DNA from: Pagrus major
Taxonomy: Eukaryota; Chordata; Actinopteri; Spariformes; Sparidae
DNA: 64,000 nucleotides
Reading direction: 5' to 3'
NCBI RefSeq assembly: GCF_040436345.1
Contig: NC_133225.1
Coordinates: 22,920,040 to 22,984,039, forward strand
The position numbers were made by a program, and so were the translations under genes. The notes below the pieces were generated by a model. It was not told the origin of the DNA. It was given only the letters and a program-made list of their open reading frames with translations, and made no database searches. Every line of letters begins with the position of its first letter. Position 1 is the first letter of the stretch. Positions 24,601 through 38,218 of this stretch are shown here, piece by piece.

Positions 24601-27600
24601 TTAATTTTTTTTCTCACCTCATAGTATTTGGGTGTTGTGTTGGCTAGAAACCTGACTTTCCCAAATGTGCACAGTTGATTTTTTTATTTAAAACAAGCCA
24701 AAATGTTACATTTTCATCTGAATCGCTTTTGATCTTTTGTTTAACACTGATTTGAAATTTTGTTGGAAAGTTTGACAATATTTTCAGCAATTAGTGATGT
24801 ATGTCTTAGCTTTTACCTCTGAAAAACATTTGGGATATTATTGCACTGTGGGAATTTTTGATTTATATGATTGAAATGTAATAAATGTTTTTTTCTTTTT
24901 AACCAGGTAACAGAGCAAGCACGCTCATCCATTGAAGTTCGTATGAAGGAGGCTGAGCAGCAGCACCGCAGGTTGGAGGAGAAGCTTCTGGAAGCAGCGA
25001 AGGAGAAACAGGAGTTGGAGGAGCAGAAGAGGAGAGCCCAGGCCTCTCTGGAGGAGCAGGTATATTACATCTCACATTTTAAGCTATTTTTATACATACT
25101 GATTCAAAATGCTGCCAATCTCCTTTTAAAATGTAGGAGAAATGTAGAAGCTAAAACAAAGTTTAGCTTGTGAGAGGTGTTTTGATGTTCTGTTTTATTT
25201 GACATTATACATCATTTTAGATAAACGGACTGAGGAGAAGTCTCAGCAGTGCCCAGGCAGATCACCAGTCAGTGCTTCAGCAAGTGGCGGTATCTGAAGC
25301 CCACCAGCAGCAGGCTCTAAAAGACAGCCAGGAGCAGGTAAGCAGCTCTTATGCAATTTTATATCAAGGATTACAATGAACATTTCTTATTTTATGGGAA
25401 TGTTACAGGTTCGAGGCCTATACAATCACTTTTTTAATGTAATTGAAATCAATGTATCCAATACTTATCACTATTTAATTTCCTGTTTTCTAATAACTTT
25501 TAAAAGAAATTTCCTCCAGATTAAACTGGGAAAAAGCCACAACATTTTCCTCATGTACATATTTTACTCATTGTATTTTACATAATATGGATTTCATAAA
25601 ATATCTCTCTGTACAACTAGTTATATATCTCAGAAATAAAAGGCTATTCCATTGGGAGCAAAGGTTCATTGTATCCTGTTATATTCTGTCAAATTCTTTA
25701 AAATCAGCGTAGATCTCCTCTCTCAGCATACCTCTTTGAGTGATCACAAAGCAAGAAGAAACATCAAGTAATGTTAAAAACAGCTTACTATATCGCTAAA
25801 ACATCTGGTAAAACTGACAACCAGATGTCAAGATGGATCAGGCAATGAAAAGACTTGAGTGACATTTAATTATCTCACTGTCAGGTTTTCCAATGGCAAC
25901 CAAAAGTGCAAGTGCAATTACACACTTTTACTTTAACATCTGAGGACGATAGCAAATCGTTATTTTGTTGTTGTTTTTTTCCGTTTCCCAGGCGAAGCTG
26001 GCAGCTGAAGCACAAGATAAGTATGAGCGGGAGATGATGCTGCATGCCGCAGACGTAGAGGCCCTGCAGGCTGCTAAGGCTCAGGCCCTGCAGGCCGTCG
26101 AGCTCAGACACCAGCTGGAGGAGAGAGCCCAAAGGACCAGTGCTGAGCTTCTGGAGGCAAGGGTCTCCTGGGAGGAGCAGGAGAAGATCCTCAAGGTCAG
26201 TTGTTGAGGAGAATGATGCACATATAGGTGGTGACCAGACAGGATTAGATAAAATCACAGGAACATCTCTTTCACAGTAAAACTGCATATTATAAGACAT
26301 TTATATCAGGGACATTGAATTTGATCATATTTTAAGGTGTTGTAATTATTTTGTTCAGCTACTACTTATCATTTGTCTTTAATAGAAATTAAAGTAATAA
26401 CATTTTGATTAAAATTTCTCTGTTCATATCAAAGGAGGAGACATCCAAGATGGAGAGCCGCAATGAGGAGTTGCAGAGGCAGAACACCCTCCTGCATGAA
26501 CAGATCCAGACGATGAGCAGCAAGATGGCTGACAATTTGCAACGTGCTGCCAGTGAAAGTCCAATGAACATCTCCCTGTCTGAAGAGGGCAAATCTCAAG
26601 ATCAAGTCCTAGAGATTCTCAGGTAAAGCATTTTCTTCCCTTCTTGTACTTAAAGAGTCAAATGAAGTCTATAGTAAATTGAAGGGAAAAAAAATGTCCT
26701 TCACTATTTTTGATATCCTTATTTGTTCTCCATCGCAGGTTTGTTCGTCGGGAGAAGGAGATTGCAGAGTCTCGTTTTGAAGTTGCTCAAGGGGAGAGTT
26801 TGCGTTACCGTCTGAGGGTGGAGCATCTGGAACGAGAGCTGAAGGAGGTGCAGGACAGCTTAAGTGCCTCAAAGGAGAGGATGCAGGTATTTTACCAATA
26901 ATGTTGCTGACAACACTTTTTCTTCAGCAAGGTCAGAATTTGACATTGCAGGTGTAGTGAACAAGCTAGCTGACAGACTCAGATGTTTGTATTTTTTGAC
27001 TCCTGTCCACTAAAAACAATATCTGTCAATATTTTTTTATACCAGTTGGTTGATTAAAGGAAAATTGAGAATCTCTTTTCTTGGACAGTTTGTTTATCTT
27101 TGTTAATAAATCCTCAGTTTGCTCACTTTCCTCCAAGGACATGAGGTCAAGGGCAATTTAGTCAATAATAACAATAAGAAGACATATATTCATACAAGTC
27201 TAACCTGGGTAATAGGACTCAAACCTAGACTAAAAGCCCATTGATATTCTTACTCAGGTGACAGCGAAGACCCTGGCTCAGCACGATGAGCTAATGAAGA
27301 AGACAGAGACGATGAGCATCCTGATGGAGACCAACAAGATGCTGAGAGAGGAGAAGGACAAGATTGAGCAAGAACTGCAGCAAACCCAAGCTAAGGTATC
27401 TTTTTAAAGAAAAAAATTGAATTTGTTGTGTTGCATATGATATACTCTGGATTTACTCTATTATCGTGGTATTAGAAGCTGTTGACGTATTTGAGAAGTA
27501 CTCCTGGGTGAACTCTCAAATCCAGACATTTCAGCTCACCTTCTGTGTTTCAGCTACAAAAGCTTGAGTCAGACATCATGCCGCTGCAGCAGGCTAACTC

Positions 27601-30600
27601 TGAGCTGAGCGAGAAGAGTGGCATGCTGCAGGCAGAGAAGAAGATACTGGAAGAGGAGATCAAGCGCTGGAAAGCTCGTACTCAGGTCAGTGAAAGGACT
27701 AGAAAGAAATTAAAAAACGTATAATGTTGAAGGGGAAAAATACATCTGTCATCGGAAAAGTAGATGTCTTGCTACTTTAAATATGTTATAAAGAAAAGTA
27801 GTTGAAGTGTTACTGGTGTAAAATGATAAAACTTATAAATAAAAACAACAACTTCTTCTCTTGTTCTTTTAGCATTTGGTGAGCCAGCAAAAAGATTCAG
27901 ATCCAGAAGAGTATAAACGTCTGCACTTAGAGAAGGAGGCTCATCTCAAACGCATTCAGCAGCTCAATGAGGAGAACTCCAGACTTAAAGCAGAGGCTGT
28001 AAGGTGAGGGATTATGAATGATTTATCTGCTGAATTTTTATTAAGCAGCATATGTGATAACCTTTTCTCCCTCCATTCCAACTGGTTCTTTTCTGCCACT
28101 ACATTTTCACAACCTCTTCTTTTCTCTCTATCAAGGACCAATAATCTGACCACATCCCTCCAAAGCCAGATGCAGAACTTGCGTGACAATATAAGTAAGG
28201 TAACTGATGAGAGGAATATGCTGAAGAAGGAAGTTGAGACCAAGAACCAGGAACTTCAGGAGAAGGTGCGGACTATCACCCAGGTCAAGAAGATTGGACG
28301 GCGTTATAAAACTCAGTACGATGAACTCAAAGTGGAACATGACAAGGTGAGAGATCAGTAGCTGTTATTCTCACAGCCTTAGTCTTTCAACAAAAAGTTC
28401 ATGGTTGTATTGTATGTTTCAATATATTTTGACTAGTCGCTTAAAGCCACCCCTGTTATGCTGTTTTTAGCATAATTAATTTTTCATACTGCGTTTCCCC
28501 TAGATGGTTGCTGAGGCTGCAGCAGGCCCATCCCAAGAAGAAGAGGCTCGACAAGCATCAGTTCAGGAGCTGCAGAGCCTCAGAGATTCTCTGAGCCAGG
28601 CCGAAGCTAAGACCAGAGAGCTGGAAGGACAGCTTGAGAACATCAACAAGGTTAAACACCACAAGTTTCAGCCAAACCCTTTGAACAGTCTCCTTTGTAG
28701 TTACTTTGTAGTCGCTTGCATAACTAACAGTTTACATCACTGCAAAAATATTCATAAAAAAGGCAGTATATAGACAGTTCTATACCAAATAAGTTTGTGT
28801 TTTCTATATGCAGACATTCATTTGTATCATGTCTTCTTGACCTGTGACAGGTGGTTACAGAGCGTGAGACTGAGGGACGTAATGCCCAAGAACAGACCTC
28901 CAGGCTGCAGGCAGAACTGACCAGGCTGAGGCAGGATCTGCAGGATAAAGTTTCTCAGGAAGACACACTGAGACAGCAGATGACTGAGAAGGAGGAGAAG
29001 ACCAGGAAGGCCATTGTTTTTGCCAAGCAGAAGATCAATCAGCTTATAGGTGAGAGGTTGTCCCTCATATTACATCAAATGGACCAGTGATAAATTATAT
29101 ATTTCATAGATTCGTCTTCTGTGTTGCTATATTGTAGTTCTGCTTTGTATTTATTTTTTGAATCTCAGCCCTAAATTTTAAAACCTTAATCTATGTCCAG
29201 CCTCCAAAGACCAGCTTCAGAAGGAAAATGAGGAGCTAAAGCAACAGCGTGAGGAGCTGGAGGTGCGAGTGAGCGCTCTCAAGTCTCAATACGAGGGCCG
29301 CCTGAGTCGACAGGAGAGAGAGCTGAGAGACCTGCGAGGCCAACAGGAGAGACAAGAACAGAGAGATGAGCCACCTGAGGCAGGTCCCAGCAAGGTCAGA
29401 GTCTGCTTTAAAGTTTTCACAAGCCAGACATTTTAGTTTTTCACTGAATGCTGTCAGCTGAAGTTTAACGCGTTGCAGTGGGGAGGTTTAACATTTAGCC
29501 CATCATGTTTGACTATACTAAACAAACTTAGATTATTTTACTCGCATCTAAAAGATCTGAGGAACCATGTTGCATGCAGTCAGCTGTTGATGCAGGTTGC
29601 TATGACAGAACAAAAACAGCTTCCTAAAAAGACTGAGTTCACTGTACAAAAGTATGCTAAAAACAGGATGTCAAGACAAGGGGTGGAAGTTAGAACTTTT
29701 CATCAATGTCAAATTTGCCTTTAACTTTTTAGGTTTTGTTCTTAGAGCCAGAGATCATGAAGAGTTTGGTCCTACATCATTTTATGGGACAACTGCTCCT
29801 CATTGGGCAGTGTACTGATAAAATATCAGAGAATGGCAGCTTCCTTATGTCTAAAAAGAATGTCAAGTAACATTGTTGCCATTTTGATTAAACTAAAGTA
29901 TCATTACTCTCGGCGTCTTGTTGATCTTCATTGTGACTTTGCTTTTTGTCCTGATTTTCAGAACCAGGAGCAGCAGAGGAGCACAGAACAGAGGCAGATC
30001 AGTCTAAAGACAACCCCAGCTGCAGACAGGGGCAGGTATGATACACAACCATTAAAACTGCTTATTGTTTTTAAGATTACACTGCAGTACAGCATTGGTT
30101 TATAGAAGTCTCATCTACAGATCTGGATCTTCTTTAAACACTTGCTTTGACTTGTCCAGGTCTATCTTAAATTGAATGTATATTATTTTAGAGTCAATAT
30201 TCATGTCCTGATCTTTGTCTCGGTCAGTGCCAGCACATCTGAGCCTCCAACTGCCAACATTAAGCCAACACCTGTCGTGGCTACAGCCAGCAAGCAGCCT
30301 GTCAATCCAGGGAACAAACCCACTCCAAGAGCAAGCATCAGGCCTATGATCACCCCAGCTACTGTACCCACCCCAACACCCACAGCTACTGTCATGCCCA
30401 CCACACAGGTGGAGACCCAAGAAGGTAAGACACTGCAAAGCTTCAGACATGCAGTAAACCAAATCCCCCAAATGTGTGTGTTTAGTCTAATCAATGCAGC
30501 TACAGGCTCAATAAAAGCTGAATCTGTTCTCCACAGCCATGCAGTCCACTGATGGCCCCCCGGTGGAGCATGTGACTGTGTACGGCAGTGCCAGCGGCTC

Positions 30601-33600
30601 GGTGCGCTCCGCCAGTCCCAACGTTCAGACCACACTGGCCAGCCCCATGCTGACTGTGCAGCAGACCCAGACGCAGGCAACAGCATTCGTCCAACCAACT
30701 CAGCAACAGAGCGTGAGCCATGCAGAGCCAGCCAATCAGGAGCCACCGCCTGTGGTCATTGAGGCAACACCGAGCTCGCAGGTGGAATGGCCTTCAACAT
30801 CCTCCACCTCCTCTGTGTTTGGGACTGGTGAGAAACTTTTTAAAGTTAAGATGTTTATGTGGAACAGCAAGTCAAAATTATAAAAGGGTTTTATTAATTC
30901 ATATTTCTAGATTTAACACCCAGGCTCCTGTTTTGCAAATTTTGAAATGAAAAAAAAAAACTGTGGTGTTAGTTATGTTTGAACAAACACTAATTTATGG
31001 AATTGTTTCGTACAAGTTGGGGAACAAGTTTGGCTTTTTTGCTGCTTCATATTAAACAGTAATTGCTGATACAGAAAGCCACTCTTCCAGTTTCCAGTTT
31101 ATTTATTACTTACTGTTTTTTTCCTTCAGTATCAGAGAGAAGTCTAAGCAAAAGTCATGTCTTATCTCTAGTTTCAGCAACACCAGGAACCTCCTCCATG
31201 TCCAAGAGGCCTCGTGAGGAGGAGGAGAGCACCACCATGGTCACTGATACAGAAACCACACAGGAGGACACTTCCAGGGCTCCTATACCTAAGAAGCTGC
31301 GCATCATCCAGAGAGTGGGTCCGGAGGTGAGGAAGGGGGTTGCAAAGAAGATGTAATATGTGTTTTAGATATTTTTAATGATCTGAAAACTTGTACAGTT
31401 AAGTTGTGGGTGTCATGTAGATTTTGCGTGTTCTTCTCAGGAGGAGGTATTGGTGGAGGACAGCGCTGAGGCTGAGGGGGTGGTGCCAACAGACAGTGAC
31501 GGTGCAGAAGCAAGTCAGGTTGGTCATCACATCAGTTAATTTTTTTTCAGAGTGGCCGCATGTGCTGCAAGTTCTTCTTTTACATTGGTTTCTCACCTGC
31601 CATTGCAAAATAAGTTAATACTCTTTATACCCAAAGAGTTATGGACAGCTGCATGTTTGTTTGTTTATTGTTTGCTTTGTTTTGTTTTGTTTTTATCATC
31701 AAGAAATCTCTAATACTTACAGATTTGCCATGAAGTCCTATTTAAATCTAATCAGGGAAAGTACCACTAAATTTAGTGTTAACAGGCAGGAGTAGTAACA
31801 GCAGAATTGATGTGCTAAATACCTGTTTGAACTATACAGTATCAGTGTCACACATTTATGGAGTATGTGATGTAGAATGCCTGTTGTTTATAGTGCCCAT
31901 TCTTTCGCCCTGCAGACAGAGGAGTTTCCTGCACTGGAGGAAGGAGATGAGGGTGCAGCCTCACAGTCTGTTTCAATGGACCAAGAAGTTACCTTGAGCC
32001 AAAGTGATACCCCTGACCAGCTGGAGCAGGAAGTAATCGTCATAGTAACAGACACAGAGAGTGAGGAGGACCAGGAAGAAGAGGAGGAAGAGGAAGAAGA
32101 GCAGGTAGAGTGTTTCTGTGAGCGTTTAAAAAGGCAATAAATAATGTGTCATTGGACACCTGTTGCAGATTTTGTCTTTCAAAAATTTTTTGGTTTTCCT
32201 GCCACTAATTCTATGAACACCACTCAATGCAGGACTATGATGAGGAAGAAGAAGAAGAAGATGATGAGGAAGAGGAGGAGGAAGATGAAGAGGATGAGGA
32301 GGAAGACGACGGAGAGATGGGGGAGGAAGGAGAGGACAGCAATGAGGGGAGCGGAGATGGCAACGAGGCTTACGAAGGAGACGACACAGAGGTTAGATTA
32401 CCTGCGACACATAATGTACTCACAGTTACAACTTTGACCTTGTATTTGTCCTCACCCACACAGCTCTCACATCCTGTACGCCTCGTTATCCCTTCCCACG
32501 CTTTTAGTCAGCGATTTACATAGCATTTCCAGCCTGCACATTCACTTTTTCCATAGTCTCATTTCACTGTCATTTTTTAGCCGTGTGTCGTAACTTTCTG
32601 TCTGTGTGAAAGCTGTGTATGTGTTGACTTTAGTTGTTTACCTTTTTACTCGAGTCTTGGTTGCACATGTTCAGTGGGATGAGTCAGTGTCTGCAAAGGG
32701 GCAGTAAACGGTCTTTCACTTGTAATCTGCATGTGTGAAAGTTGTTTGAAGTGCAGGGTGTGTAAACCACTGTCCAGTGTTTTTTAAATGGATTGCTTTT
32801 GAGAGCAGTTTTTGAAGGCCATAGCAGCTTCAACAGTGACCCAAGTTTATTGCAAAGCAATTAAATATAAACTATGGGAGTCAGCTCTGCTACAAAGAGT
32901 GAATGACTCTTACAGGGTAAAACCTCCTGCTGGGGAGACTGCCTTTGCTATGAGGGGGTGTGCTTGGTCCACAACGGTGTTAGGATGGGTGGTGTGTGTC
33001 ATGTGTCATCCACATGAATGCCAGGACCCATGTGGCTGATCGGTGCAGCTTTCTTTTAATGGAACACATTTATTAAACTATCATGAACCTAGAAGTGTGC
33101 ACTAGGTGAAGTGACTGACTAGGTCATGTGGGTGGGCAACAGGGAGTGCAGGGCTGGCTGTGTGTCCAGCATGTATGCATGAGAGTACTGAAATGAATGG
33201 GAGACGATATGCAGGTTCCAAAACACCATGTTAAATGTCAGTGTCTGTGAAAATGTCAGTCAAGGATCTACCAACACTAACATGACTTTCAAACGGAAGC
33301 ATTCGTTGATAAGGAGCAGCCGAAAGAAGTGTAAGGAGTCAGCAGTCAACGCACAGAGCAGTCAGTAAAATAGGTCTTTCAAAAATTGTGAATCCCCACA
33401 AACATGAAAGCTGCTTCTTGGGCGAGTTTTCATTAATGTGCACAAAAATATTAGGCTGATGGGTCCAGTAGTCATCACATGATTAAGATAATTCTGTTGA
33501 AATATCACTGAAATTATTTAGTTAGCCTTATGGTTGAATTTAAACTTCAAATTTAAATCTGGTGTGTCTCACAAAAACAGACTCAGGAAAACAGACGGCA

Positions 33601-36600
33601 GCTCAGGTCAAAATCAGCCACAGAATCATGTAATGTGTTGATGTTTTGGGTGAAATTTACTTGTAGTCATTGGGCTGACAAATCTGAGTCATTGTGTGAA
33701 GCCTTCCTCAGAATTACATGAGAAAGCAGTGTCCTCACTTTTTAAAGGACTGAACATGGTGGGACCTATTATTTGCTTTTTGTATCCATGACTCCTTCAT
33801 CATTCAGTGGTTTTCAGTTTTCATGCGTTGTTTTTCTTATCCCTGCAGTGAGAGAGGACCCTAAAAGTTTTGAACAAGCAATTTTACATAATTTTATTAA
33901 GAAAGGTTCAACTTGTAGATGTACATTGTGTATGGGTGCTCGGTAATGTATTAAGAATATGTAGTAATGTGTTCCCCTTCAAGCAAGCCTGTGTTACTAT
34001 TGCAAGAGCCATGTTTGTGCACAAGACCAGAGAAAAAGACTCTGTGTCTTCAGCTCTTTTTACTAACTGGTTTCTAACTGAATCGCTGTGATTTAAAGTT
34101 CAGTTCTCTCCTGCGTCCCTGTTTGTACTTTCAGATATCTGCTTTATTTTACTGTTTCATCACGTGTTAAAGTACTGTCGGTGAAACTCAACATTTCCTG
34201 GTCTTGCTGCTTCATAATAAAAGCTTGTATGTAACTAAATAACGGGAATATTATTGTGAAGAATTTATAGGAAATGAAACATATTAGCGCTGGGTTTTCA
34301 ATAATACTGCAGGGAGAAGAGTATTTACAGACCTTTCTTCGTCCACTACTCACACCACTACAACTACAAATGCTTTATTACAAGTGGGTAGCCTTGTTGT
34401 AATGGAAATGCAAATCCCTTCTGCACTGAGCTGACATGCGGAGTCAAACTGAGACGAGCCGAGCCAGCACATGTGTATGTAAAACCCCCATCTGTTCCAT
34501 ATAGGGAGAAAATTAATCATCAACTGTATGTAGGGTTCTGCCAGAATATCCTGGCATCTATTTTGTGTGGGAACCATCCCATAACCTGCTTCCTCTGATT
34601 CAACCCAACTCCCATTGTCCTATGCTACTCCTCTTCATATTTTTTTCTCATTTTTAACTGCTTTTTTTTTTACTTTTCCCTGTTTCAACTTTTTACATTC
34701 TGCCTGTGGTTTTCCTTTTTCTTCCACCCATTTTCCTCACAAATTCCTTTTGTTCTGTTCTTTCTCAGGGAGCTGATGTAACAGACCCGGGCACGGAGAC
34801 AGAGGAGAGTTTGGGGGCGTCTGAATCCACCCAGAGGCCAGCAGATTCCCAGACACCCAGCTGTAAGATCCAGGAAAACCCTGTCACTTACACAGCGCAC
34901 ATACATAGATCCACCTCAGACTCTCCACATGCGCTCACAAACTGTCCCGTCATTAAATTAGATATTTGACTCTTCACGATGACTGCAGAAGAAGTAATAT
35001 GTTGTTGTCTGTCTGAGGGATGAGTGGTACAAGTGGTAGCCAAAAAAAAGGGCAAAAGGGCACATAAAGGTTGCTTTACTTTGAAAATGAATAACATAAT
35101 TGAAGTTATTTTGGGGCCCTATATTACATTAGAGCTACAGTTAGAAATACAAATAATTACTCCCAATAAACCAGGACAGAACGATAACTCTGAGTTGCTT
35201 TTTTTCTATTCTTTACCTCAAATTGTTTGTGTCTATGTATCGTGTCTACTTTCTCTCATTTTTATCATCGTAGTGGATGCTTTCAAATCTGTTTTTGACC
35301 TTAAACATGATTTGTGCTGTTAAAAAATCTTCCAAGTCTCTAAATTATTGGGGCTGTAACGATATATCGATCTGGATCGATATATCAATTCAGTGATCAA
35401 CAATCCCGTAGCATCAATGCAAAGTGAAAACATCGATTCATATCGCTGCCATTGTTAAAATACGCCTTTATTTTAAAATTTCTATGGCCCGTCTGTGTCA
35501 CCGTTTCCATCCATGCACAACTCCTTTCTAAAACAGTGCTTTCTTTTTTATTAATGAGAATAGGTTATTTTCCACTTAAATGTCGTGACTCATTGATAAA
35601 ATAATATTTCCACTGAAGAGTTCAGTAATAAAGTTGTCAAATCATATTTTGGTGGCTTTTTGTGAGTTGATATAAATGTAATTGATTGTGTTAAATTGGC
35701 ATATGATATAATCTCATGTCAATTGCAGGACCTTTATCGATCGAATAGGAATCATATTGTGGCAGACTTTGTGATATCAGTGTTACGGCCCTAACGTAAA
35801 CAAAAGCAAATATTGTATCGTTGTCCAAAGAATCGATATAATATCGTAAAATAAATAATTTAGTGTGTGTTAGTTGGTTTCTGAAAAATGATCAAACAAA
35901 TGGACATCTGTTGATTTGAGCCTGTCCACTATTGTTCTAGTCGAGGGCAGCACAATGGAAGCCTTCTCTACTGAACAACCAATCACAAGCTCTGGTACAA
36001 GGATGCCCCAGTCGCCACGTAGACCAACACATCAGCTGCCCCCTCGTCTGAACATCCACCCCGCCCCGACATCAGAACTGGGACCACCTGCTCAGGTTCA
36101 GGTATGAAGAGTAGTATGTCCTTTAGTAAGGAAAATATAAATGTACTTGTCACAGTATTAACCTTGTAATGTCATTTCCATGGTTAGATCACAAGCATTG
36201 CTAATTAATTGTGTAAAATGTACATTCACAGCGCATCCCTGTTCGTCGGGTCCCTCAGCTCACTCCTGGGGTGTCTGGCAGTGTTGTAAGTCGTCCATAA
36301 TAAGATAACCTCATAATTATATGGTCATTTCATTATTTACACACATGTTGGTGTGAAACTTTAACTCCTGTGTTTCTGTGTATCTGCACGTTTGTATCTT
36401 ATCTTATTTCTGCCTCTCTCTCTCAGCAGCAGCACTTCTATGATGAAGATGACAGGATGGTTCCCAGCACTCCCACTCTGGTGGTGCCACACCGCTCTGA
36501 TGGTTTTGACCAGGCCATCCAGTAAGTCTCACACACATGTACATCAAACAGGAAGTCAGAATTCCTGTGAAACATTTGAAATGCCAAGTTTTTTAGTAAC

Positions 36601-38178
36601 AAAACCACCAGTTGTGCAGAACAATATTGACTTAATTGTTTAGTCAAATAATACATTTCTTATTATTTTTGCGGGAAAATTACTGCAGAGATGACATGAT
36701 TTTGTTTCTTCTTTTATTCTTTTTATGTTACTTTTAGTTTGAAGTATAACTAAAACTTAGAACTTCTGTGTCTTTTTAGAATGTATGAATGAAATTTATA
36801 TATTGGGGCCATGCATACAGTAATGCCCAGCATACATGAGGCTTACAAGACTCTATAAATCCAAACAAATGACGACTATAGTACAGCATATACATTATGT
36901 TATTGTATTACTGTACAGTATCTTTCACAATAAAATCTTCAGACCATCACTGAATAGAGCGGGACTCCTAAATCACTGACCAACTTATTTTGTAGTACCT
37001 AGGCTTTTGAGACAAAGTTGGCAAACTTAGAAAGATGAAAATTAAAAAGCCACTCCAGTTTTTGCTCATCTGAACACCAGAATATTTCAGCATTTTGTGG
37101 AGCCATTTCGTGGAACATTAACTCTCTAAGATTGTCATATATTGTATGGACCAAAGACAATGGGACTCATTTTTTACAAAGCTCAGTCTTTTTTCCTCCC
37201 GAAATGTTGGAATCAACCAACATCAATGACCAGAGAATACCAGCTCTCAACTGTGCAACAAAAGACAGACATTAGATGACTTGGATTATCATCTAGGGCA
37301 TATACCTTTTTGAATTTTATAGAGTCAGAGGATTGAGTTCATATTTCTATATTCAAGTATTCAGAAAAAGTGGCTGAAGGAACCTAAAATACCTGGAACT
37401 GTTATTATTCTGTTGTCCGAGGGCACAACCTGACTGTGTTGTTTGTTTGTTTGTTTGTTTGTTTCAGTTCTCCCCAAGTGGCCGGCGTGCCTCGCTTCAG
37501 GTTTGGTCCTTCAGACGACATGCCCCAGACCAGCTCCTCCTCACACTCTGACCTGGGACAGCTCGCGTCCCAAGGAGGTAACCCCACTACCACATTAAAC
37601 ACCCTGACAGCTGTAGCTACTACAGAATGATGAGAACATTAAAGCTTTTTCTTTCCCGGTTTCAGGTCTTGGGATGTATGAAAGCCCCTTGTTTTTAGCA
37701 ACTCATGAAGAGGAGTCTGGTGGACGCAGCGTTCCCACAACACCATTACAAGTTGCAGCACCAGGTACCTGTCTCTCTGCTAGCCTGATATGACGGGACC
37801 TGTTCTGTTTATCTACACACCCACCCTTTTCATCAGCGCAGTTTCTTAAAATAATCAATAAGCTGATGAGGGAGTGCCATTAGATGCTACAACAAAATCA
37901 GTGAGTTTATCTTGTTTTTATGTTCTCCTCTTCCAGTAACAGTCTTCTCAGAGGTGGCTCAGTCTGACACCACTGAGCACGCCTCCCAGTCGGTTCCCAT
38001 GGTGAGCACGTCCACACCAGGCCTGGTTGTGCCAGGAGCAGCCGGCACAGGGGAGGAGAGAGACGACGTCTTCCTGGAGCCAGACACTGATAGGTGAGGC
38101 TCACTCCTCCTGCTCAATGTGTTTCTTTTGGCTACTGCTAGAATTCAGATATCTGCGGCTCCAGTCAGCAGGCTTTCA

Positions 38179-38218
<40 letters not shown>

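Noticed and set aside
27396..27412. U12-type intron in tpr (donor gtatcttttt after exon 28)
   Set aside because: The U12 donor needs ATATCCTT or GTATCCTT. This has gtatcttt and a normal pyrimidine tract and CAG acceptor, so it is a U2 intron.
30201..30746. 181-codon minus-strand frame across tpr exons 36 and 37
   Set aside because: It is the antisense shadow of Pro/Thr/Ala-rich coding exons and their intron. The plus strand matches TPR residue by residue.
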